This document shows, in pieces, positions 18,082 to 28,149 of a stretch of DNA of 64,000 nt. Both the position numbers and the translations under genes were made by a program. The stretch lies in the NCBI RefSeq assembly GCF_001922345.1, contig NZ_CP018811.1:3968001-4032000 (forward strand). The letters run 5' to 3'. The notes beneath the pieces are model-generated. The model did not search any database and had not been told where the DNA came from. It worked only from the letters and a program-made list of their open reading frames with translations. How positions within the stretch are numbered: the first letter of the stretch is position 1; each line of letters starts with the position of its first letter. The stretch is from Paraburkholderia sp. SOS3 (lineage in GTDB: Bacteria > Pseudomonadota > Gammaproteobacteria > Burkholderiales > Burkholderiaceae).

Positions 18082-19647
18082 ATGATCAAGCAAGCGCTCA
18101 TCTCCGTTTCCGACAAGTCAGGCATCGTCGATTTCGCGAAATCGCTGTCGGAACTCGGCGTCAAGATCCTGTCGACCGGCGGCACCGCGAAACTGCTCGC
18201 GGACGCGGGCCTCGCGGTTACCGAGGTGGCCGATTACACGGGCTTTCCGGAAATGCTCGACGGGCGCGTGAAGACGCTGCATCCGAAAGTGCACGGCGGC
18301 ATTCTCGCCCGCCGCGATCTGCCCGAGCACGTGGCCGCACTCGAGCAGCACGGCATTCCGACCATCGATCTGCTCGTCGTGAATCTGTATCCGTTCGTGC
18401 AAACCGTGGCCAAGGAAGACTGCTCGCTCGAAGACGCGATCGAGAACATCGATATCGGCGGCCCGACCATGCTGCGCTCCGCGGCAAAAAACCATCGCGA
18501 CGTCACCGTGATCGTCGATCCCGCCGATTACGTGGCAGTGCTCGATGAAATGCGCGAGAACCGCAACACGGTCAGCTACAAGACGAACTTCCGTCTCGCG
18601 ACCAAGGTGTTCGCGCACACGGCACAGTACGACGGCGCGATCACGAATTACCTGACGAGCCTCACGGAAGAGCTGCAGCACCGCTCGCGCAACACGTACC
18701 CGGCTACGCTGAACCTCGCGTTCGACAAGGTTCAGGACCTGCGCTACGGCGAGAATCCGCATCAGAGCGCAGCGTTCTACCGCGATCTGTCGGTGCCGGC
18801 CGGCACGCTCGCGAATTACACGCAATTGCAGGGCAAGGAACTGTCGTATAACAACATCGCCGACTCGGACGCTGCCTGGGAATGCGTAAAAACATTCGAT
18901 GTGCCAGCCTGCGTGATCATCAAGCACGCGAATCCGTGCGGCGTGGCAGTGGGTGAGGATACGGGCGAAGCATACGCGAAGGCATTTCAGACCGATCCGA
19001 CGTCGGCGTTCGGCGGCATCATCGCGTTCAATCGCGAGGTGGATGAAGCGACTGCGCAAGCCGTTGCGAAGCAGTTCGTCGAAGTGTTGATCGCTCCGGC
19101 GTTCAGCACCGCGGCGCGCCAGGTGTTCGCTGCGAAGCAGAACGTCAGGCTGCTCGAAATCGCGCTCGGCAACGGCAATAACGCGTTCGACCTGAAGCGC
19201 GTCGGCGGCGGCGTGCTCGTGCAGTCGCTCGATGCCAGGAATGTGCAGTCGCGCGACCTGCGCGTCGTGACGAAGCGCTACCCGACGCCCAAGGAGATGG
19301 ACGATCTGCTGTTCGCGTGGCGCGTGGCGAAGTTCGTGAAGTCGAATGCGATCGTGTTTTGCGGCAACGGCATGACGCTCGGCGTCGGCGCCGGACAGAT
19401 GAGCCGCGTGGATTCGGCGCGCATTGCGAGCATCAAGGCGCAGAATGCGGGGCTGTCGTTGAACGGCTCGGCCGTTGCGTCGGACGCGTTCTTCCCGTTC
19501 CGCGACGGGCTCGACGTGGTAGTTGCGGCCGGCGCCACCTGCGTGATACAGCCGGGCGGTTCGGTGCGCGACGACGAGGTGATCGCCGCGGCGGACGAGC
19601 ACAATATCGCGATGGTGGTGACCGGCGTGCGACATTTCCGGCATTGA
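18082..19647 (+). CDS. purH: Bifunctional AICAR transformylase/IMP cyclohydrolase PurH
   Basis: 521 residues. The N-terminal MGS-like cyclohydrolase domain (1-150; [32 protein letters not shown]) joins the AICAR formyltransferase domain with [16 protein letters not shown] and NPHQSAAFY. It catalyses the last two steps of de novo IMP synthesis. The length is that of the family (about 525). A 13-bp tandem repeat and a strong rho-independent terminator follow directly. Confidence 0.97.
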   Translation: MIKQALISVSDKSGIVDFAKSLSELGVKILSTGGTAKLLADAGLAVTEVADYTGFPEMLDGRVKTLHPKVHGGILARRDLPEHVAALEQHGIPTIDLLVVNLYPFVQTVAKEDCSLEDAIENIDIGGPTMLRSAAKNHRDVTVIVDPADYVAVLDEMRENRNTVSYKTNFRLATKVFAHTAQYDGAITNYLTSLTEELQHRSRNTYPATLNLAFDKVQDLRYGENPHQSAAFYRDLSVPAGTLANYTQLQGKELSYNNIADSDAAWECVKTFDVPACVIIKHANPCGVAVGEDTGEAYAKAFQTDPTSAFGGIIAFNREVDEATAQAVAKQFVEVLIAPAFSTAARQVFAAKQNVRLLEIALGNGNNAFDLKRVGGGVLVQSLDARNVQSRDLRVVTKRYPTPKEMDDLLFAWRVAKFVKSNAIVFCGNGMTLGVGAGQMSRVDSARIASIKAQNAGLSLNGSAVASDAFFPFRDGLDVVVAAGATCVIQPGGSVRDDEVIAAADEHNIAMVVTGVRHFRH

Positions 19648-19686
19648 GCTACGTCGCTGGGTTACGTCACTGAGTTACGTCACCAG
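19648..19686. repeat. 13-bp tandem repeat, three copies
   Basis: Directly after the purH stop codon there are three 13-base units: GCTACGTCGCTGG (19648-19660), GTTACGTCACTGA (19661-19673) and GTTACGTCACCAG (19674-19686). All share TACGTC. The repeat lies between the stop codon and the terminator hairpin, that is, in the purH mRNA 3' untranslated region. Confidence 0.8.
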
Positions 19687-19707
19687 GCACATTCCGGATT
19701 CATCGCG

Positions 19708-19741
19708 CGGCCCGGCAAAACATCACTGCCGGGCCGTTTTT
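19708..19741 (+). terminator. Rho-independent terminator of purH
   Basis: Stem CGGCCCGGCA (19708-19717) pairs with TGCCGGGCCG (19727-19736), loop of 9 bases, followed by TTTTT. Confidence 0.92.
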
Positions 19742-19788
19742 CATCCGATTCGTTGTAGTATCGCAGGCACTGAGTCCGCCCTCCCGTT

Positions 19789-20331
19789 ATGAGAATTCTC
19801 GGTATCGACCCCGGCCTGCGCGTGACCGGCTTCGGCGTGATCGACCAGTCCGGTCACCAGTTGAGCTACATCGCAAGCGGCGTCATCAAGACGCCCGACG
19901 GCGATCTGCCGTCCCGCCTCGGTACGATCTTCGACGGTATTTCCACGCTGATTCGCGAGCACGCGCCCGATCAGGCGGCCATCGAGAAGGTGTTCGTCAA
20001 CGTCAACCCGCAATCGACGCTGCTGCTCGGCCAGGCCCGCGGCGCGGCGATCTGCGGTCTCGTGGCGGGGGGCGTGCCGGTCGCCGAATACACGGCGCTG
20101 CAGTTGAAACAGGCCGTGGTCGGCTACGGGCGCGCGACAAAGGAACAGATGCAGCAGATGGTGGTGCGCCTGCTGACGCTTTCCGGCATGCCTGGCACCG
20201 ACGCCGCCGATGCGCTCGGTATGGCCATCTGCCATGCGCACGGCGGTAGCACGCTGAACACGCTCGGCGGCATCGCACCGGCACTTGCAAAGAAAGGCTT
20301 GCGCGTACGACGCGGAAGACTGGTCGGCTAG
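19789..20331 (+). CDS. ruvC: Holliday junction resolvase RuvC
   Basis: 180 residues. The four acidic catalytic residues are at the expected places: D7 ([10 protein letters not shown]), E66 (AIEKVF), D138 and D141 ([15 protein letters not shown]). RuvC cleaves four-way junctions held by RuvAB. It is the first of the ruvCAB set, reading in one direction with about 185 and 121 bases between genes, so internal promoters are possible. Confidence 0.97.
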   Translation: MRILGIDPGLRVTGFGVIDQSGHQLSYIASGVIKTPDGDLPSRLGTIFDGISTLIREHAPDQAAIEKVFVNVNPQSTLLLGQARGAAICGLVAGGVPVAEYTALQLKQAVVGYGRATKEQMQQMVVRLLTLSGMPGTDAADALGMAICHAHGGSTLNTLGGIAPALAKKGLRVRRGRLVG

Positions 20332-20397
20332 GGGACCGCGTCGCGCAAACCGGGACCGTTGCCCGTGGTGCGCGGCAGGGGGACGGCGGAACGATGG

Positions 20398-20430
20398 CGG
20401 GATATGGGCGGGATATGGGCGGGATAACGG
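20398..20430. repeat. 11-bp tandem repeat, three copies
   Basis: Two identical units CGGGATATGGG (20398-20408 and 20409-20419) and a diverged third, CGGGATAACGG (20420-20430), lie between ruvC and ruvA. Confidence 0.8.
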
Positions 20431-20515
20431 CGTCAACCCGGCTCCCCCTTCCAGCCCGCGCCGCCGGCTAGCGCGCTGCGCTACACTCGCGCTTTCCCTC
20501 ACGATTGGATCGATC

Positions 20516-21097
20516 ATGATCGGTCGCATTGCCGGCGTCCTGCTGGAAAAGAACCCGCCGCACTTGCTCGTCGACTGCAACGGCGTCGGCTACGAAGTCG
20601 ACGTACCGATGAGCACCTTCTACAACCTGCCTTCGACAGGTGAAAAAGTAGTGCTGCTCACGCAGCTGATCGTGCGTGAAGACGCCCATCTGCTGTATGG
20701 ATTCGGCACCGCGCAGGAACGCGCGACGTTTCGCGAATTGTTAAAGATCAGTGGCATCGGCGCGCGCATGGCGCTCGCCGTGCTGTCCGGCATGAGCGTG
20801 CAGGAACTCGCCCAAACCGTGACACTGCAGGACGCCGCGCGCCTCACGCGCGTGCCCGGCATCGGCAAGAAAACCGCAGAGCGGCTGCTCCTCGAGCTCA
20901 AGGGCAAGCTTGGCGCCGACCTCGGTGCAGCCGCTGGCGCCGTCTCCGCTTCCGATCATGCGTCCGACATCCTGAATGCTCTGCTCGCATTGGGCTACTC
21001 CGAAAAAGAAGCGTTGGCGGCCATCAAGAACGTGCCCGCAGGCACCGGTGTTTCCGAAGGCATCAAGCTCGCGCTCAAGGCATTGTCGAAGTCCTGA
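20516..21097 (+). CDS. ruvA: Holliday junction branch migration protein RuvA
   Basis: 193 residues starting [28 protein letters not shown], the OB-fold domain I. Domain II has the paired helix-hairpin-helix motifs ([21 protein letters not shown] and [20 protein letters not shown]). A C-terminal domain III (about 145-193) contacts RuvB. It binds the four-way junction as a tetramer. The frame is open from further upstream, but this ATG gives the exact family N-terminus. Confidence 0.97.
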   Translation: MIGRIAGVLLEKNPPHLLVDCNGVGYEVDVPMSTFYNLPSTGEKVVLLTQLIVREDAHLLYGFGTAQERATFRELLKISGIGARMALAVLSGMSVQELAQTVTLQDAARLTRVPGIGKKTAERLLLELKGKLGADLGAAAGAVSASDHASDILNALLALGYSEKEALAAIKNVPAGTGVSEGIKLALKALSKS

Positions 21098-21218
21098 CCG
21101 GTGGCGATTGCCGCCCGCAGCTAGCGGCGCGTGACGACGAAGCAAAGCATCTCACACTGCCGCCGCCCGCACACCCTGGCCATTCGGCCAGGTTTGTGAA
21201 CAGGCGGCGCGCGGTACA

Positions 21219-22292
21219 ATGCCCGTCATGATCGAAACCGACAAACTCGCCGCCGAACGCATCATCGCCGCCACGCCCGTGTCGCCGAATGAGGAGGCGT
21301 TCGAGCGCGCGCTGCGCCCGCGTCAGCTCGACGAATACGTCGGCCAGGAAAAGGTGCGCGGCCAGCTCGAAATCTTTATTGAAGCTGCGAAACGCCGTTC
21401 GGAGTCGCTCGACCACGTTTTGCTGTTCGGGCCGCCCGGCCTCGGCAAGACCACGCTCGCGCACATCATCGCGCGCGAAATGGGTGTCAATCTGCGGCAG
21501 ACATCGGGACCGGTGCTCGAGCGAGCCGGCGATCTCGCCGCGCTGCTGACCAACCTCGAAGCGAACGATGTGCTGTTTATCGACGAAATTCACCGCTTGT
21601 CGCCGGTCGTCGAAGAAATCCTGTACCCGGCGCTCGAGGACTACCAGATCGACATCATGATCGGCGAAGGGCCGGCCGCGCGCAGCGTCAAACTCGATCT
21701 GCAACCGTTCACGCTGGTCGGCGCGACCACGCGCGCAGGCATGCTGACCAATCCGCTGCGCGATCGCTTCGGTATCGTCGCGCGGCTCGAGTTTTATAAC
21801 GCGACCGAACTCGCGCGCATCGTTTCGCGCTCCGCGTCGCTGTTGAATGCGCAGATCGATCCGGAGGGCGCGCTCGAAATCGCGAAGCGCTCGCGCGGAA
21901 CGCCGCGCATCGCAAACCGTCTGCTGCGGCGCGTGCGCGATTTCGCAGAAGTGAAGGCAGACGGCAATATCACCGCAAAGGTGGCGGACGCCGCGCTCGC
22001 CATGCTCGACGTCGATCCGGTCGGCTTCGACCTCATGGATCGCAAGCTGCTCGAGGCGATCCTGCACAAGTTCGATGGCGGTCCGGTCGGTGTCGACAAT
22101 CTCGCCGCGGCGATCGGCGAAGAGCGCGATACCATCGAAGACGTGCTCGAACCTTATCTGATCCAGCAAGGCTACCTGCAACGCACGCCGCGCGGCCGTG
22201 TGGCGACGCTGCTTACGTACCGGCATTTTGGGCTCGCAGCGCCCGATGCTTCGAGTTCCGTGCGCGGCTTGTGGGATTCGGATCCCGCATAG
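21219..22292 (+). CDS. ruvB: Holliday junction DNA helicase RuvB
   Basis: 357 residues. AAA+ ATPase with Walker [12 protein letters not shown] (about 67-77), Walker [10 protein letters not shown], sensor GATTRAGML and arginine finger region [10 protein letters not shown]-terminal winged-helix domain follows ([12 protein letters not shown]). It is the hexameric motor of branch migration. Two starts are possible (21219, or three codons later, MIETDKL); the second matches many annotated homologues. Confidence 0.97.
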   Translation: MPVMIETDKLAAERIIAATPVSPNEEAFERALRPRQLDEYVGQEKVRGQLEIFIEAAKRRSESLDHVLLFGPPGLGKTTLAHIIAREMGVNLRQTSGPVLERAGDLAALLTNLEANDVLFIDEIHRLSPVVEEILYPALEDYQIDIMIGEGPAARSVKLDLQPFTLVGATTRAGMLTNPLRDRFGIVARLEFYNATELARIVSRSASLLNAQIDPEGALEIAKRSRGTPRIANRLLRRVRDFAEVKADGNITAKVADAALAMLDVDPVGFDLMDRKLLEAILHKFDGGPVGVDNLAAAIGEERDTIEDVLEPYLIQQGYLQRTPRGRVATLLTYRHFGLAAPDASSSVRGLWDSDPA

Positions 22293-22359
22293 CCCACGCC
22301 GCGTGCAGCGATTTAGCGGCGACGGATGCAGCCGGTAGTTTGAAGTTCTGACGACGGTT

Positions 22360-23031
22360 TCAACACCGCGCCTGCGGCGACTTGTAAAAACTGTCATCCT
22401 CGCTGGGTCCGTCGAGATGCGCAACGTCTGCCCATGACACGACCTTCGCCTTGCCGCCGTCGAAATCGACAACGTTGACACTCGTGTTGAGCAGCGGGTA
22501 GTCGCGTGGCGCGTCGAGCGCAATGCCATTCGCAAACCGGTACACGCAGTCGAGCACGCCACCATGCGCGACACACGCAATGCGTCCGTTCGGATGTGCG
22601 GCGACGATCGGCTCGAGCGCATGCAACACGCGGTGATAGAACACTCGTTCCGACTCGCCTTCAGGGGGTGCAAAGCCAGGATCGCGCGTTTGCCATTGCG
22701 CGTATTCGTCGGGAAAGCGCTCGGCGATCTCGTCGCTGTCGTGGCCCTGAAACGCGCCGAACGAACGTTCGCGCAAGCCTTCGTTGAGAATCAGCGACAT
22801 GCCAAGTACATTGGCGAACGGCTGCGCGGTTTGCTGCGCACGCTGCAGGTCGCTCGAATAAATCGCGTCGAGGCGTGCGCCTTCTTTCGCTTCGCGCGCG
22901 AAACGCGCGGCCAGCCGCTGCGCCTGTGCGATACCGGACGCCGCGAGCGGAATGTCGATATGCCCTTGTATGCGCTTGATGCGATTCCAGTCCGTTTCGC
23001 CGTGCCGGATAAACAGAATTTGAGTGGACAT
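22360..23031 (-). CDS. Histidine phosphatase family protein (phosphoglycerate mutase-like)
   Basis: 223 residues starting MSTQILFIRHGETDWNRIKRIQGH. The RHGET motif carries the phosphorylated catalytic histidine, and CVAHGGVLDCV contains the second catalytic histidine; E in LRERSFGAFQG is typical of the cobC/gpmB-like branch. The true substrate (phosphoglycerate, alpha-ribazole phosphate, nucleotide or other) cannot be read from the sequence. It lies 16 bases downstream of dtd and in the same direction, so these may be co-transcribed with tyrS. Confidence 0.9.
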   Translation of the reverse strand: MSTQILFIRHGETDWNRIKRIQGHIDIPLAASGIAQAQRLAARFAREAKEGARLDAIYSSDLQRAQQTAQPFANVLGMSLILNEGLRERSFGAFQGHDSDEIAERFPDEYAQWQTRDPGFAPPEGESERVFYHRVLHALEPIVAAHPNGRIACVAHGGVLDCVYRFANGIALDAPRDYPLLNTSVNVVDFDGGKAKVVSWADVAHLDGPSEDDSFYKSPQARC

Positions 23032-23047
23032 GAGATAAGCGGTGCGG

Positions 23048-23506
23048 TTATGCGCGAACTTGCAGCCAGAACGTGACCGGCCCGTCATTCACCAGCGAGA
23101 CCTGCATCTGCGCGCCGAACTCGCCGGTCTCGACCAGCGGATGCTTCGCGCGCGCAGCCGTAACGAAGTAGTCGAACAGGCGCTTGCCTTCGTCGGGCGG
23201 TGCCGCCGGCGTGAAGCTCGGCCGCAGGCCACTATTCGTATCCGCCGCGAGCGTGAACTGCGACACCAGCAGCAAGCCGCCTGCGCGGCCAGCACCGTCG
23301 ATGTTCTGCACGTTCAGGTTCATCTTGCCCGCGGCATCACTGAAGACACGGTAGCCGAGCACTTTTGCCAGCAGACGGTCGGAGACCGCGTCGGTATCGC
23401 CGCGCTCGGCACAGACAAGCGCAAGGAGGCCTGCGCCGATCGCGCCCGTCACGCGATCACCGACGCGTACCTCGGCGTTTCTCACGCGCTGGATCAGCGC
23501 AATCAT
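23048..23506 (-). CDS. dtd: D-aminoacyl-tRNA deacylase
   Basis: 152 residues starting [15 protein letters not shown]. Both Dtd signature motifs are present: SQFTLAADT and the cis-proline motif [11 protein letters not shown]. It removes D-amino acids (originally D-Tyr) from mischarged tRNA. An ATG three codons upstream (23515) is possible. It lies next to tyrS, a conserved functional neighbour, since TyrRS can charge D-tyrosine. Confidence 0.95.
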   Translation of the reverse strand: MIALIQRVRNAEVRVGDRVTGAIGAGLLALVCAERGDTDAVSDRLLAKVLGYRVFSDAAGKMNLNVQNIDGAGRAGGLLLVSQFTLAADTNSGLRPSFTPAAPPDEGKRLFDYFVTAARAKHPLVETGEFGAQMQVSLVNDGPVTFWLQVRA

Positions 23507-23578
23507 GCGCCGCACCCTGCCGGCGCAAGCGCGACGACTTGAGAGATGATACCGACCATGTGTTCCATCGCGTTCACG

Positions 23579-24820
23579 TCACGCCGAAAGCGTCACGCGC
23601 GCGAAACGCCGCTTGCCGACCTGCACGACGTATTCACCCGCTTCGACCTTGAGCGCCTTATCCGAGATCGTCGCACCGTCGATCTTCACTCCGGCCTGCT
23701 CGATGTTGCGCAGCGCTTCGCTCGTCGACGGCACGAGGCCGGCCTGCTTCAGCAACTGACCGATCGCAAGCGGTGCACCGGCGAGCGTGACGGACGGAAT
23801 GTCGTCGGGTACGCCCCCCTTCGCGCGATGATTGAAATCTTCGAGCGCCCGCTCGGCATCCGCCTGAGAGTGAAAGCGCGCGACGATCTCCTGCGCGAGC
23901 ATTACCTTGAAGTCGCGCGGGTTGCGGCCAGCTTCGGTTTCGCGCCTGTATCCAATGATCTCGTCCATCGGCCGGAACGACAGCAGTTCGAAATACCGCC
24001 ACATCAGATCGTCGGAGATGCTCATCAGCTTGCCGAACATATCAGTGGGCTTTTCGCTGATACCAACGTAATTGTGCTTCGACTTCGACATCTTCTCGAC
24101 GCCGTCGAGCCCTTCGAGCAGAGGCATGGTGAGGATGCACTGCTGCTCCTGGCCGTACTGCTTTTGCAGTTCACGCCCGACGAGCAGATTGAACTTCTGG
24201 TCCGTGCCGCCGAGCTCGAGGTCCGAATTGAGCGCCACCGAGTCATAGCCCTGCATCAACGGATACAGGAATTCATGAATCGAAATCGGCACGCCCCCCT
24301 GAAAGCGCTTCGTGAAATCTTCACGCTCGAGAATGCGCGCGACCGTGTAACGCGAGGCAAGCTTGATCATGCCGTCCGCACCGAGCGGCATCGACCATTC
24401 GCTGTTGTAGCGGATCTCGGTCTTCGCGCGGTCGAGCACGAGCGACGCCTGGTCGAAGTACGTCTTTGCGTTCGTTTCGATCTGCTCGCGCGTGAGCGGC
24501 GGCCGCGTTGCGTTGCGACCGGACGGATCGCCGATCAGCGATGTGAAATCGCCGATCAGGAAGATCACGGTATGGCCGAGATCCTGCAGCTGGCGCATCT
24601 TGTTCAGCACGACCGTATGGCCGATGTGAATGTCGGGCGCGGTCGGATCGAGGCCGAGCTTGATGCGAAGCGGCGTGCCGGTTGCCGCGCTTTTCGCGAG
24701 CTTTTGCTCGAACTCCTCTTCGATCAGCAGCTCGTCGACACCGCGCTTCGTGACGGCAAGCGCATGACGGACTTCGTCGGTGACGGGAAAGGCGGGTTTG
24801 GAAGTGGACTCGGTGCTCAT
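23579..24820 (-). CDS. tyrS: Tyrosyl-tRNA synthetase
   Basis: 413 residues. Class I synthetase with a HIGH motif ([16 protein letters not shown]), KMSKS ([14 protein letters not shown]) and a C-terminal S4 RNA-binding domain (last 60 residues, [27 protein letters not shown]). The TyrZ-like arrangement (HIGH with Ile-Gly) and length near 410 are typical for betaproteobacteria. The start at 24820 ([21 protein letters not shown]) was chosen; upstream residues are not family-like. Confidence 0.96.
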   Translation of the reverse strand: MSTESTSKPAFPVTDEVRHALAVTKRGVDELLIEEEFEQKLAKSAATGTPLRIKLGLDPTAPDIHIGHTVVLNKMRQLQDLGHTVIFLIGDFTSLIGDPSGRNATRPPLTREQIETNAKTYFDQASLVLDRAKTEIRYNSEWSMPLGADGMIKLASRYTVARILEREDFTKRFQGGVPISIHEFLYPLMQGYDSVALNSDLELGGTDQKFNLLVGRELQKQYGQEQQCILTMPLLEGLDGVEKMSKSKHNYVGISEKPTDMFGKLMSISDDLMWRYFELLSFRPMDEIIGYRRETEAGRNPRDFKVMLAQEIVARFHSQADAERALEDFNHRAKGGVPDDIPSVTLAGAPLAIGQLLKQAGLVPSTSEALRNIEQAGVKIDGATISDKALKVEAGEYVVQVGKRRFARVTLSA

Positions 24821-25069
24821 GCTGTAACGGAGGAAATCGCGAAAGTCAGATTGTCCCATAGTTGACCGGCAACGCGGCCGGAATGGGATCGCAATCGGCG
24901 CGCGCTGGCCGAATGGCCAGGGTTTCGGCTCTGCATGAATGAGGCATGATGCAGGGGTCGCGCGGAACAGGTGCAACCGCAGCGCGCATTGCATACCCTG
25001 TTACGCGTGGCGGCATTGCGCGACAATTGGCATCGGCGGTTCGGAACCTATGCTTGAAAGGAGCCCAAC

Positions 25070-26206
25070 GTGGCAAAAGAGGCGGCAGGCGCAGACGGCG
25101 TGTACTTCGGGTTGATGTCGGGCACGAGCATGGACGGCGTCGATGGCATCGCGGTCGAATTTGCGGCGGGCAAAGCGCCGGTCGTGCGGTCGGAAGCGTT
25201 CGTGAGCTTTTCGGAAACGCTGCGCGAAGCGCTCTTCGGCCTGCAACAGCCAGGCGACAACGAAATCGAACGTGAAGCGCTCGCCGCGAATGCGCTCGCC
25301 GCGCGTTACACCGTTTGCGTGCATGAATTGCTCAGAAGCGGCAATCTGTCTGCCGAAGACGTCCGCGCGATCGGCGTGCACGGGCAGACCGTCCGCCACC
25401 GCCCGGAAAAGGGTTATACGCGGCAGATCAACAACCCGGCGCTGCTTGCGGAGATGACGCATATCGACGTCGTCGCGGACTTCCGCTCGCGCGACGTCGC
25501 GGCGGGCGGTCAGGGTGCGCCGCTCGTGCCGGCATTTCACGCCACGGTCTTTGGAGCCAAGGGCGAAACGCGTGTGGTGTGCAATCTTGGCGGCATCAGT
25601 AACATTACGATCCTGTCCGCGAACGGCGCCGTGCGTGGCTTCGATTGCGGTCCGGCAAACGCACTGCTCGACGAATGGGCGCAGCGCCACCTTGGCAAGC
25701 CTTTCGATGAAAACGGGCATTTCGCCGCGGGTGGTCAGGTGCACCGCCCGCTACTGCATGCGCTACTCGACGAGCCTTTCTTCGAGCTTCAGCCCCCTAA
25801 AAGCACAGGGCGCGACCTCTTCAATAACGAATGGCTCGATGCAAAGTTACAGGCATTCGCTTCACTTCAGGCGGCCGACGTGCAGGCCACGTTGACAGCG
25901 TTGACCGCAATTACAGTCGCGCGCGAGATCGAACGTCATGCGCCCGGTTGCCAGGCACTCTATGTGTGCGGCGGCGGGGCGCGTAATGCCGAGTTGCTCA
26001 GGGCGCTGCAACGCGCGATGGAGGAAAGCGGCGTAAGCGGCGTACCCGTGCAGACAACGGAAGCGCTCGGTGTGCCGCCGCATCAGGTCGAGCCGCTTGC
26101 GTTTGCGTGGCTTGCGATGCGGCGTGTTGCGCGGGAAGCGGGAAACCTGCCCTCTGTGACGGGCGCGGCTGGCGAACGTGTGTTGGGCGCGCTCTATCCG
26201 CGCTGA
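25070..26206 (+). CDS. anmK: Anhydro-N-acetylmuramic acid kinase
   Basis: 378 residues. The ATP-binding motif [18 protein letters not shown] lies at the N-terminus, followed by [10 protein letters not shown], the catalytic [18 protein letters not shown] and [12 protein letters not shown]. It phosphorylates and opens 1,6-anhydro-MurNAc to MurNAc-6-P in peptidoglycan recycling. The start is GTG, with GAAAGGAG seven bases upstream. It is divergent from tyrS. The same gene pair is conserved in many Burkholderiales. Confidence 0.94.
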   Translation: MAKEAAGADGVYFGLMSGTSMDGVDGIAVEFAAGKAPVVRSEAFVSFSETLREALFGLQQPGDNEIEREALAANALAARYTVCVHELLRSGNLSAEDVRAIGVHGQTVRHRPEKGYTRQINNPALLAEMTHIDVVADFRSRDVAAGGQGAPLVPAFHATVFGAKGETRVVCNLGGISNITILSANGAVRGFDCGPANALLDEWAQRHLGKPFDENGHFAAGGQVHRPLLHALLDEPFFELQPPKSTGRDLFNNEWLDAKLQAFASLQAADVQATLTALTAITVAREIERHAPGCQALYVCGGGARNAELLRALQRAMEESGVSGVPVQTTEALGVPPHQVEPLAFAWLAMRRVAREAGNLPSVTGAAGERVLGALYPR

Positions 26207-26303
26207 GCGCGTGAGGCGGCGCGTCCGGTGAAAGCCTGCGCCGCGCCGGGGTCATGCAGAACACGTCCAGGCAAAGCGCACTATGCGGACCTTCCCCAAA
26301 TAA

Positions 26304-26330
26304 AAAACGGAGCCGAGGCCCCGTTTTCTG
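26304..26330. terminator. Bidirectional terminator between anmK and erpA
   Basis: Converging genes are separated by an AAAACGG-A-GCC / GGC-C-CCGTTTT hairpin (26304-26327) with one mismatch. It has a T run on the plus strand and an A run (26302-26306) that gives U residues on the minus strand. Confidence 0.8.
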
Positions 26331-26354
26331 TCGAACAGACTGCGCGTCGAACCA

Positions 26355-26720
26355 TCAAACCGAGAACGACGAACCGCAACCGCAGGTGGTCGTCGCGTTC
26401 GGATTCTTGATCACGAACTGAGCGCCATTGATGTCGTCCTTGTAGTCGATCTCTGCGCCGACCAGGTATTGATAGCTCATCGAGTCGATCAACAACTGGA
26501 CGCCGCTCTTGTTCATCACGGTATCGTCTTCGTTGACTGCCTCGTCGAACGTGAAACCGTACTGAAAGCCCGAGCAGCCGCCGCCCTGCACGAATACACG
26601 CAGCTTCAGCTCCGGATTGCCTTCTTCGTCGATCAGTTCCTTGACCTTGTCAGCCGCTGCGTCCGTAAAAACGAACGGAGCCGGCATTTCGGCTACTGGG
26701 GTGTCGGTCACTGCGTTCAT
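26355..26720 (-). CDS. erpA: Iron-sulfur cluster insertion protein ErpA
   Basis: 121 residues of the A-type carrier (HesB/IscA) family, with the three cluster-ligating cysteines C49 ([11 protein letters not shown]), C113 and C115 (CGCGSSFSV). It delivers 4Fe-4S clusters to apo-enzymes such as IspG/IspH. The N-terminal 15 residues are an unconserved extension. It lies 241 bases downstream of rpsI on the same strand but behind a terminator, so it probably has its own promoter. Confidence 0.95.
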   Translation of the reverse strand: MNAVTDTPVAEMPAPFVFTDAAADKVKELIDEEGNPELKLRVFVQGGGCSGFQYGFTFDEAVNEDDTVMNKSGVQLLIDSMSYQYLVGAEIDYKDDINGAQFVIKNPNATTTCGCGSSFSV

Positions 26721-26864
26721 GCGAACTCTCCAAAAAAGCTACTAAACGCTATTGTAGGGCCGATCCTGATATCGTGCCGAAGTCCATGAAATCAATAGGT
26801 TCTTACGAATAGCGGCACGATACGCCGAAGCGACTTCACGCCTGAGCGCAGCGGGCCGAAAAGC

Positions 26865-26897
26865 AAAAAGCCGCCTACGCAAATTTGCGACAGCGGC
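26865..26897 (-). terminator. Terminator of the rplM-rpsI operon
   Basis: On the minus strand GCCGC (26893-26897) pairs with GCGGC (26870-26874), with a nested palindrome CGCAAATTTGCG (26878-26889), followed by UUUUU (26865-26869). Confidence 0.75.
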
Positions 26898-26961
26898 CTT
26901 TTGCGGCTGATTCCATCGCCGCCAATAGCCATAGCCGGGCGGCGGGAATCCGCAGAAGCGA

Positions 26962-27354
26962 TTAACGCTTCGAGAACTGCTTCCTGCGACGTGCCTTGTG
27001 GAAGCCGACCTTCTTACGCTCGACTTCACGTGCGTCACGCGTGACGAAACCAGCATTCGACAGCGCCGGCTTCAGCGTTGCGTCATAGTCGATCAGCGCG
27101 CGGGTAACCCCGTGGCGAACCGCACCTGCCTGGCCCGTTTCACCGCCGCCCGACACGTTCACCTTGATATCGAACGTGGTTGCGTGGTTCGTGAGTTCCA
27201 GCGGCTGACGCACGATCATCAGCGACGTTTCGCGCGAGAAGTAGTCAGCGATAGGCTTACCGTTGACGATGATGTCGCCCTTGCCAGCCTTGATAAAGAC
27301 ACGAGCGACAGCGCTCTTGCGGCGGCCCGTACCGTAATTCCAGTTACCGATCAT
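26962..27354 (-). CDS. rpsI: 30S ribosomal protein S9
   Basis: 130 residues. The N-terminus has [14 protein letters not shown], followed by [11 protein letters not shown] and [13 protein letters not shown]. The basic C-terminal tail ([16 protein letters not shown]) reaches the P-site tRNA and ends in the conserved SKR. It is 11 bases downstream of rplM in the conserved L13-S9 operon. Confidence 0.98.
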   Translation of the reverse strand: MIGNWNYGTGRRKSAVARVFIKAGKGDIIVNGKPIADYFSRETSLMIVRQPLELTNHATTFDIKVNVSGGGETGQAGAVRHGVTRALIDYDATLKPALSNAGFVTRDAREVERKKVGFHKARRRKQFSKR

Positions 27355-27365
27355 GTGGGCTCCCC

Positions 27366-27794
27366 TTAGATCTCGAGCGCCTTCGGCTGTTGCGCCGAAT
27401 GCGGATGCGTTGCTTCGGCGTAGACCTTCAGCTTCTTGATCATTGCGTAGCCGAGCGGGCCCTTCGGCAGCATGCCCTTGACCGCCTTTTCGAGCGCGCG
27501 GCCCGGGAAGCGTTCCTGCATCTTGCCAAACGTCGTTTCGTAAATACCGCCCGGGTAGCCCGAGTGACGGTAGTACTTCTTGTCCGTGGTCTTGTTGCCC
27601 GTGACCTTCAGCTTGCCGGCGTTGATGACGATGATGAAATCGCCAGTGTCGACGTGCGGAGTAAATTCAGGCTTGTGTTTGCCGCGAAGACGGCGTGCCA
27701 CTTCGCTGGCGACACGGCCGAGAACCTTATCCGTCGCGTCAATCACGTACCATTCGCGCGTCACCTCGTGGGCTTTTGCGGAAAAAGTCTTCAT
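27366..27794 (-). CDS. rplM: 50S ribosomal protein L13
   Basis: 142 residues starting [27 protein letters not shown], with [21 protein letters not shown] and GMLPKGPLG, all L13 signatures. The ATG at 27792-27794 is preferred over an upstream in-frame ATG because it gives the universal N-terminus. It has a strong promoter at 27950-27979 and therefore a leader of about 150 bases. In E. coli L13 represses its own operon by binding the leader; the length here would allow this, but the binding structure was not identified. Confidence 0.98.
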   Translation of the reverse strand: MKTFSAKAHEVTREWYVIDATDKVLGRVASEVARRLRGKHKPEFTPHVDTGDFIIVINAGKLKVTGNKTTDKKYYRHSGYPGGIYETTFGKMQERFPGRALEKAVKGMLPKGPLGYAMIKKLKVYAEATHPHSAQQPKALEI

Positions 27795-27949
27795 GATCGA
27801 TCCAAAAAAATTGCGCTGCCCTTTTTGTTCCTGCTGGACTCGAACCGCGCCCATTGACCACGTTTGCCGGGAAGTTCTAGATGCTTCCGTAACGCTGTGC
27901 AGGTGCTCCCTATTCTTCTTCCGCGGGCATGAATGCGGAAAAGCCCTGA

Positions 27950-27979
27950 ATTATAAAGGAAATTGTGCGCCCGAGTCAA
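27950..27979 (-). promoter_or_regulatory. Sigma-70 promoter of rplM-rpsI
   Basis: Minus strand: -35 TTGACT (27974-27979), 18-bp spacer, consensus -10 TATAAT (27950-27955). Transcription would start near 27943, leaving a 5' leader of about 150 bases before rplM. Confidence 0.85.
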
Positions 27980-28022
27980 AGCACCTCTAACGGTGCGCCG
28001 CACGGCATGAAGTGCGCGGACG

Positions 28023-28114
28023 AAAAAAAGCCCGAACCATGAAGTTCGGGCTCAATCCACCTTAGGAGGAGGGTGGAGGAGACATGCGGAGGTTGCCCAG
28101 AGACAGCAACCAAT
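28023..28114 (-). ncRNA. Candidate trans-acting small RNA with CU-rich anti-Shine-Dalgarno segments
   Basis: About 90 nt. Predicted 5' end is near 28114, seven bases after a perfect -10. Hairpin 1 is GGUUGC/GCAACC (28106-28111 with 28091-28096; loop UGUCUCUGG). A single-stranded UCUCC follows. Hairpin 2 is UCCACC/GGUGGA (28072-28077 with 28056-28061), whose 10-nt loop CUCCUCCUAA contains the complement of a Shine-Dalgarno sequence. The terminator is AGCCCGAAC/GUUCGGGCU (28044-28052 with 28029-28037), ending in seven U. This is the layout of Hfq-dependent riboregulators that block ribosome binding. From memory, Burkholderia sRNAs with anti-SD loops (for example ncS27) have been reported; I cannot confirm identity with any of them. 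No credible coding frame explains the region. Confidence 0.75.
28029..28052 (-). terminator. Terminator of the candidate small RNA
   Basis: Perfect 9-bp stem, 6-base loop, U tract at 28023-28029. There is no protein gene upstream on this strand for about 1 kb except rnpB, which has its own terminator, so the hairpin needs another transcript. Confidence 0.88.
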
Positions 28115-28120
28115 GAACAG

Positions 28121-28149
28121 ATTATATGAGCATGGCTTGTGCGACGCAA
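28121..28149 (-). promoter_or_regulatory. Promoter of the candidate small RNA
   Basis: Minus strand: -35 TTGCGT (28144-28149), exactly 17 bp, -10 TATAAT (28121-28126). Expected start about 28114, immediately before the first hairpin. Confidence 0.8.

Noticed and set aside
27836..27846. GGTTCGAGTCC on the minus strand, resembling a tRNA T-loop
   Set aside because: The flanking bases do not form a T-stem and no acceptor, anticodon or D-arm is found. It lies in the rplM leader. A tRNA relic cannot be excluded.
28062..28116. Plus-strand Shine-Dalgarno-like GGAGGAG followed by an ATG at 28084 with a ten-codon frame
   Set aside because: The SD-like run is the complement of the CU-rich sRNA loop. 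The frame is tiny and has no promoter, so the sRNA on the other strand is the better explanation.
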